A stretch of 35,248 bases of DNA from an uncultured Eubacteriales bacterium (GTDB lineage: Bacteria > Bacillota > Clostridia > Peptostreptococcales > Anaerovoracaceae). The position numbers and the translations under genes were made by a program. The stretch spans positions 1 to 35,248 of the forward strand of contig USBT01000008.1 of assembly GCA_900553025.1 (NCBI GenBank), written 5' to 3'. Shown piece after piece: positions 31,788 through 35,248 of the stretch (positions within the stretch are counted from its first letter, which is position 1; every line of letters starts with the position of its first letter). The notes under the pieces are model-generated. The model was not told the DNA's origin, did not search any database, and worked only from the letters and a program-made list of their open reading frames with translations.

Positions 31788-33479
31788 TTATTGCATTTTA
31801 ATAGGTATATCACCTAGAAGCTCCTTCAACCTCTGGATTGTATCATCATCAGAGTTTGCCAGCTTATTCTCTTTGCCTTGAATAGCAATCTGACCTCTTA
31901 TGGGTCTGCCCAAAACAACTGTGGCTGCTTCCGATATAATCTGCATTCCGTCTTCAAGTCTTTTCGCAGTTATCTCATTTTCTGCTTCTATTGTTATTGT
32001 ATTTTGCGAAATATTATTTATTTTTGCTCTCTGTTTCAGAGTTCCTATTGACGGTCTTTCTTTTACCACCATCTCACATATAGAGGCCCATACATCATCC
32101 ATGTTTTCTGCATCTTCCATCTCTTCAGTGCTGTCGAGATTATCATTTTTCTGTTTTTCTGCCTTTTCGCTTGAAGCCTCTCTGTTAGACTCTGATTCTA
32201 CGGATTTCTCTACCTCATCGTCTATTGGCGATTGCTGTTTTTCTGCACTATCCGGTTGTTGCTCTTTTGTTTCAGTCTTTGAGAATTGCTGCCTTGATTC
32301 AGAACTAATTGTATCTGCTGGACTTAATCTCATTACTCCTTGTCGAGCTTCTAAGCTGTCACTTCCTCCTGGATTTACTATTTTTTTTTCGTTAAAAAGC
32401 GAAGACAACTTCATCAGTGCTAAATCCAAAAATATTCTTGGTTGTGCTGAGCTCCTACTATCTTTATCAGCTTCTGCGAGTATTTTGAGACCGTCGCAAA
32501 TTTTTTCATACGGTAGCCCCTTGCATGATTCTACTATTTTGCCTACGGATTCCGAGGACAAATTTATTACAGTGCTTGGATTATCAACTACCTTAGCAAC
32601 CATTAAATTTCTAAAATGTCTAATCCAGTCTTTGAGAATTTGACCCGACTCCTTGCCATCTTCTATCTGTGAGTTTATCGAAACAATGCCTCCAGCAACA
32701 TCGCCTTTCAAAACACAATTGGTTAGATCAATTAGAAACTTTTGAGATACTGCGCCTCCATATAAATTTACAATATCCTCAGTTATCACTTTTTCTCCAG
32801 ATGCAAGGCTCTGCTCCAAAATGCTTAGCCCATCTCGTACAGAACCGTCCGCACTTGTTGCAATTATATCAGCTGCTCCTTTTTTAAGTTCAATCCCCCT
32901 AGATTCACAAATTTTAGAATAATATTCAACAAGCATTGCATGGCTCAGACGCTTAAAGTCCATTCTCTGACACCTCGACAAAATAGTTTGAGGTAGCTGT
33001 TCAGGATCTGTTGTTGCTAAAATAAAAATTATGTTTTCCGGTGGTTCTTCAAGTGTCTTTAAGAGCGCGTTAAATGCTGGGGTTGTCAGCATGTGTACTT
33101 CGTCTATAATATACACTTTTTTTCTGCCTACTGCAGGAGGATATTTGACGCTTTCTTTTATTTCTCTGACATCTGTAATGCCACGATTTGATGCTGCGTC
33201 CATTTCGATAACATCCACAAATGTCCCCTCACTTATAGCTTGACAATGTGCACAGCTTCCACACGGTCTAGCCTCGGAATTCTCATGCAAGCAATTTACT
33301 CCCTTGGCTAAAAGTCTTGCAATAGTAGTTTTACCAGTGCCTCTTGTACCACAAAATAGGTAAGCATGCCCAACTTTATCTGTTTTGATCTGATTTTCAA
33401 GAATCCTAATAATGTGCTCCTGCCCAATTACATCCTGAAATGTTTCCGGTCGTTCCTGTCTGTAGAGTGCTTTGTACAT
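31788..33479 (-). CDS. dnaX: DNA polymerase III subunits gamma/tau
   Basis: A 563-residue clamp-loader ATPase. Domain I has Walker A GTRGTGKT (44-51), a zinc site C63, C73, C76, C79, DEVH (126-129) and the SRC motif (LSRCQRM). Domain III ends near residue 365. The rest is a charged, low-complexity linker (about 375-470) rich in Glu/Ser/Lys and a tau-like C-terminal domain. The linker is preceded by a run of nine A in the coding strand (see the separate entry). Good ribosome binding site AAGGAGAG upstream. It is 29 bases downstream of the SRP RNA. Confidence 0.97.
   Translation of the reverse strand: MYKALYRQERPETFQDVIGQEHIIRILENQIKTDKVGHAYLFCGTRGTGKTTIARLLAKGVNCLHENSEARPCGSCAHCQAISEGTFVDVIEMDAASNRGITDVREIKESVKYPPAVGRKKVYIIDEVHMLTTPAFNALLKTLEEPPENIIFILATTDPEQLPQTILSRCQRMDFKRLSHAMLVEYYSKICESRGIELKKGAADIIATSADGSVRDGLSILEQSLASGEKVITEDIVNLYGGAVSQKFLIDLTNCVLKGDVAGGIVSINSQIEDGKESGQILKDWIRHFRNLMVAKVVDNPSTVINLSSESVGKIVESCKGLPYEKICDGLKILAEADKDSRSSAQPRIFLDLALMKLSSLFNEKKIVNPGGSDSLEARQGVMRLSPADTISSESRQQFSKTETKEQQPDSAEKQQSPIDDEVEKSVESESNREASSEKAEKQKNDNLDSTEEMEDAENMDDVWASICEMVVKERPSIGTLKQRAKINNISQNTITIEAENEITAKRLEDGMQIISEAATVVLGRPIRGQIAIQGKENKLANSDDDTIQRLKELLGDIPIKMQ
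32381..32389 (-). other. A9 slippery run at codons 364-367 of dnaX
   Basis: Sense strand GAA AAA AAA ATA. Loss of one A gives TAG immediately; gain of one A, or a -1 ribosomal shift, gives TGA eight codons later (ending NSKSRRK). Both would produce a ~366-374-residue protein that ends right after domain III, like gamma. In Thermus thermophilus dnaX a run of nine A produces gamma by transcriptional slippage. Function here is inferred. Confidence 0.5.
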
Positions 33480-33508
33480 TCTGCTCTCCTTATTGCAAAT
33501 ACTAAATC

Positions 33509-33658
33509 GCCCTTAGTTAGCTCCACAGCCGAAATGGAGAAGGCTTAGCTGCGGCACATAAGAGCCTCCACTTATTGCTGCTTCCTTCCGGACCTGACAA
33601 GGTTCATGGTGTCTTATTGCGCAGGACCCAAACCACACAGGTGGAGCTAACTAAGGGC
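33509..33658 (-). ncRNA. ffs: SRP RNA (4.5S-like)
   Basis: The minus strand carries the conserved SRP domain GTCAGGTCCGGAAGGAAGCA with its partner GGGTCCTGCGCAAT, the Ffh-binding hairpin. The ends form a perfect 18-bp helix (33509-33526 with 33641-33658), which sets the mature length at about 150 nt. That is longer than the 114-nt E. coli RNA and shorter than the ~270-nt Bacillus RNA with an Alu domain. Its place directly before dnaX-ybaB-recR is standard in Firmicutes. Confidence 0.95.
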
Positions 33659-33752
33659 AATAAACTAATATGTTTTCCTACTTTCGTTACGCTTTATCTG
33701 AAATAATATCATCAATTAAAAGATTTCCTCAGATTACGTACGACGGTTTCTA

Positions 33753-33781
33753 ATTATATAGAAAAACAAAACTTTTGTCAA
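33753..33781 (-). promoter_or_regulatory. Perfect consensus promoter of the SRP RNA
   Basis: On the minus strand TTGACA (33776-33781), 17-base spacer, TATAAT (33753-33758). Transcription would start near 33746, so about 88 bases of precursor precede the mature SRP RNA helix. It may also drive dnaX-ybaB-recR, as no terminator is seen between. Confidence 0.9.
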
Positions 33782-33839
33782 TTAATTGAACATCCATGGA
33801 GTTCTGATTTTTTATAATGCTACGTCTAGTATACTTCCG

Positions 33840-35248
33840 TTAGATTGGTGTTGTTCTCTTGTCAAAAGCAACTGTTTTACAAAGCTCATCTAGTTTCGCA
33901 AAGACTGCATCCTGATAATCCTCAGCACACAGAACCACAAGGTAATCTCCGCCTTTTATTATCGTTTCTCCGCTTGGAATAATCTCTTTCCCATGTCTCA
34001 CAAGTGAAATGACTAATGAGCCTTCTGGTAGCGATAGCTCCTTTATTTTGTTGCCGTCAGCAGGGCTTCCGATATAAACATCTGATTCTATTATAACCTT
34101 CTTGCTTGCACGCTTTTTTAACTTGTTTTGGTATGCGATTTCTTCCTCATCTAATTTATTATCTTTATCTCTATCCTTTGACATTAGCCTGTCAAGAAGC
34201 AAATCGTAAATTGGCGATGTCCCCGTTGCATCCGCTACCATGTATGAAATAAGCCCAACTATCACAAGAGGGAAAAAATTTTGTAAGTCACCTGTCATTT
34301 CAGTAATTAAAATAACCCCTGTCGCCGGAGCTCCTACTATCGCAGAAAACATCCCTACCATACCAAGTATTACAAAATTGGCAATATATAATTCGTTAGA
34401 ACCATTTATTTGGTTAAAGGCTTCGCCGAAAATTCCACCCACTATCGCACCTAAAACCAAGAGCGGTAAAAATATACCTCCGGCAACACCTGAACCAAAG
34501 CTTATTGCAGAAAATATCAATTTAACTATAAAAAATATAATAAGGCTTATGAGGATGCCTAGCCCTATTTTGTTGCCTAAAATTCCAAATCCAAGCGTAA
34601 ATTCACCGTGTGCAATCTGACCCACTACAGAATGGCCTCCTCCAAGAGCTTGGGGCATAAAAAGCATAACAACTATAGCCAGTGCAAATGCAACGCCTAT
34701 CGCAAGTGGCTTTGGGAGTTTGTCGTAGGTTTTTAGAGCTTTCATCATCAGGTTATTATATATGTTGCCAAGAAGCCCGAGAAGCACCCCCATAATGAGA
34801 AGTATCCAATACTGTTTAAGCGGTAATCTACTTGGGATGCTGAGGTTAAAAACAGGGTCAAGTCCGAAAATATATGCAGATACGAAATTCGCACTTATGC
34901 ACGCTGCCATCGTTGATACCAAAACATCAACAGAGAAGTTCTTGTGAAGTTCTTCTAGTGCAAAAACCGCTCCAGAAAAAGGCGCACAAAATGCTCCTGC
35001 AAGTCCAGCCCCAGCGCCGCATGTCAAAAGCATCTTTTCCTCAACCGGAAGTCTGCGTGTAGCTCGTGCATATCCCTTGCCAACAAGTGCACCAAGCTGA
35101 ATAGAAGGACCTTCTCTACCTATTGAAAGCCCTGCGCCTATCGCTAGTACTGCGCCTGTAAATTTTGCGATAAGTAGCCTGTAAACCGGCTGTTTCAGCT
35201 GGCCTCTAAGTTCGGCTTTGACCTGTGGAATTCCGCTCCCGGAGGCAA
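33840..35248 (-). CDS. ClC-family chloride channel/antiporter with TrkA-C domain (5' end outside window)
   Basis: The open frame runs off the right edge; the internal Met at 35033 is not the start, as conserved ClC motifs lie before it: GSGIPQ (35224-35244) and GREGPSIQLGA (35095-35127). Later come GAGAGLAGAFCAPFSGAVFALEE and GSGVAGGIFLP. The gating Glu in GREGP is present, as in Cl-/H+ exchangers. After the membrane part (about the last 110 residues) a TrkA-C/RCK-C domain (VIIESDVYIG...LPEGSLVISLVRHGK...KGGDYLVVLC) may sense a small ligand. The gene is upstream of the SRP RNA promoter with no clear terminator between. Confidence 0.93.
   Translation of the reverse strand, partial: ASGSGIPQVKAELRGQLKQPVYRLLIAKFTGAVLAIGAGLSIGREGPSIQLGALVGKGYARATRRLPVEEKMLLTCGAGAGLAGAFCAPFSGAVFALEELHKNFSVDVLVSTMAACISANFVSAYIFGLDPVFNLSIPSRLPLKQYWILLIMGVLLGLLGNIYNNLMMKALKTYDKLPKPLAIGVAFALAIVVMLFMPQALGGGHSVVGQIAHGEFTLGFGILGNKIGLGILISLIIFFIVKLIFSAISFGSGVAGGIFLPLLVLGAIVGGIFGEAFNQINGSNELYIANFVILGMVGMFSAIVGAPATGVILITEMTGDLQNFFPLVIVGLISYMVADATGTSPIYDLLLDRLMSKDRDKDNKLDEEEIAYQNKLKKRASKKVIIESDVYIGSPADGNKIKELSLPEGSLVISLVRHGKEIIPSGETIIKGGDYLVVLCAEDYQDAVFAKLDELCKTVAFDKRTTPI

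Noticed and set aside
33031..33548. Plus-strand frames over dnaX
   Set aside because: Shadows of dnaX; no ribosome binding sites or family similarity.

Overview
The window reads as one chromosomal stretch of a low-GC Gram-positive anaerobe of the class Clostridia. Evidence: the S10 ribosomal operon order, the SRP RNA-dnaX-ybaB-recR block, strong Shine-Dalgarno sites, PerR with rubrerythrin and desulfoferrodoxin (anaerobe oxidative defence), an acetyl-CoA hydrolase/transferase-type CoA transferase (butyrate-type fermentation), and a lipoprotein PstS. Genus cannot be fixed from the sequence alone; a non-spore-forming Eubacterium/Mogibacterium-like host is a guess.

Layout. (1) 1-5522, minus strand: the start of the S10 operon (rpsJ-rplC-rplD-rplW-rplB-rpsS-rplV-rpsC-rplP-rpmC-rpsQ, the last cut by the window edge), with a good promoter and a leader of about 245 nt. 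(2) 5749-12615, minus strand: a seven-gene phosphate operon, pstS-pstC-pstA-pstB-phoU-response regulator-histidine kinase, behind a Pho-box-like promoter. PstS appears circularly permuted. (3) 12921-14962: peroxide and superoxide defence, perR-rbr on minus with a consensus promoter and a perfect 7-1-7 PerR box, and a divergent desulfoferrodoxin. (4) 15069-21462, plus strand, accessory: a lone YhcG-type PDDEXK nuclease, a possible ~380 nt non-coding RNA unit with its own promoter and terminator, and a 1516-residue surface protein. (5) 21589-28365: a CoA transferase, a heterodimeric ABC exporter-type pair with a divergent AraC-family regulator, and a small PLD-like protein. (6) 28466-33658, minus strand: long-form uridine kinase, YdbC/PC4-like protein, recR, ybaB, dnaX (with an A9 slippery run at the end of its core) and the SRP RNA. 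(7) 33840-35248: a ClC antiporter with a TrkA-C domain, cut by the window edge.

Items most worth a second look: the permuted PstS; the 16.3-16.7 kb candidate RNA; the A9 run in dnaX placed where a gamma-like product would end; four short degenerate tandem-repeat arrays, three of them lying just 3' of genes; and paired small hairpins in the leaders of rpsJ and rplC.
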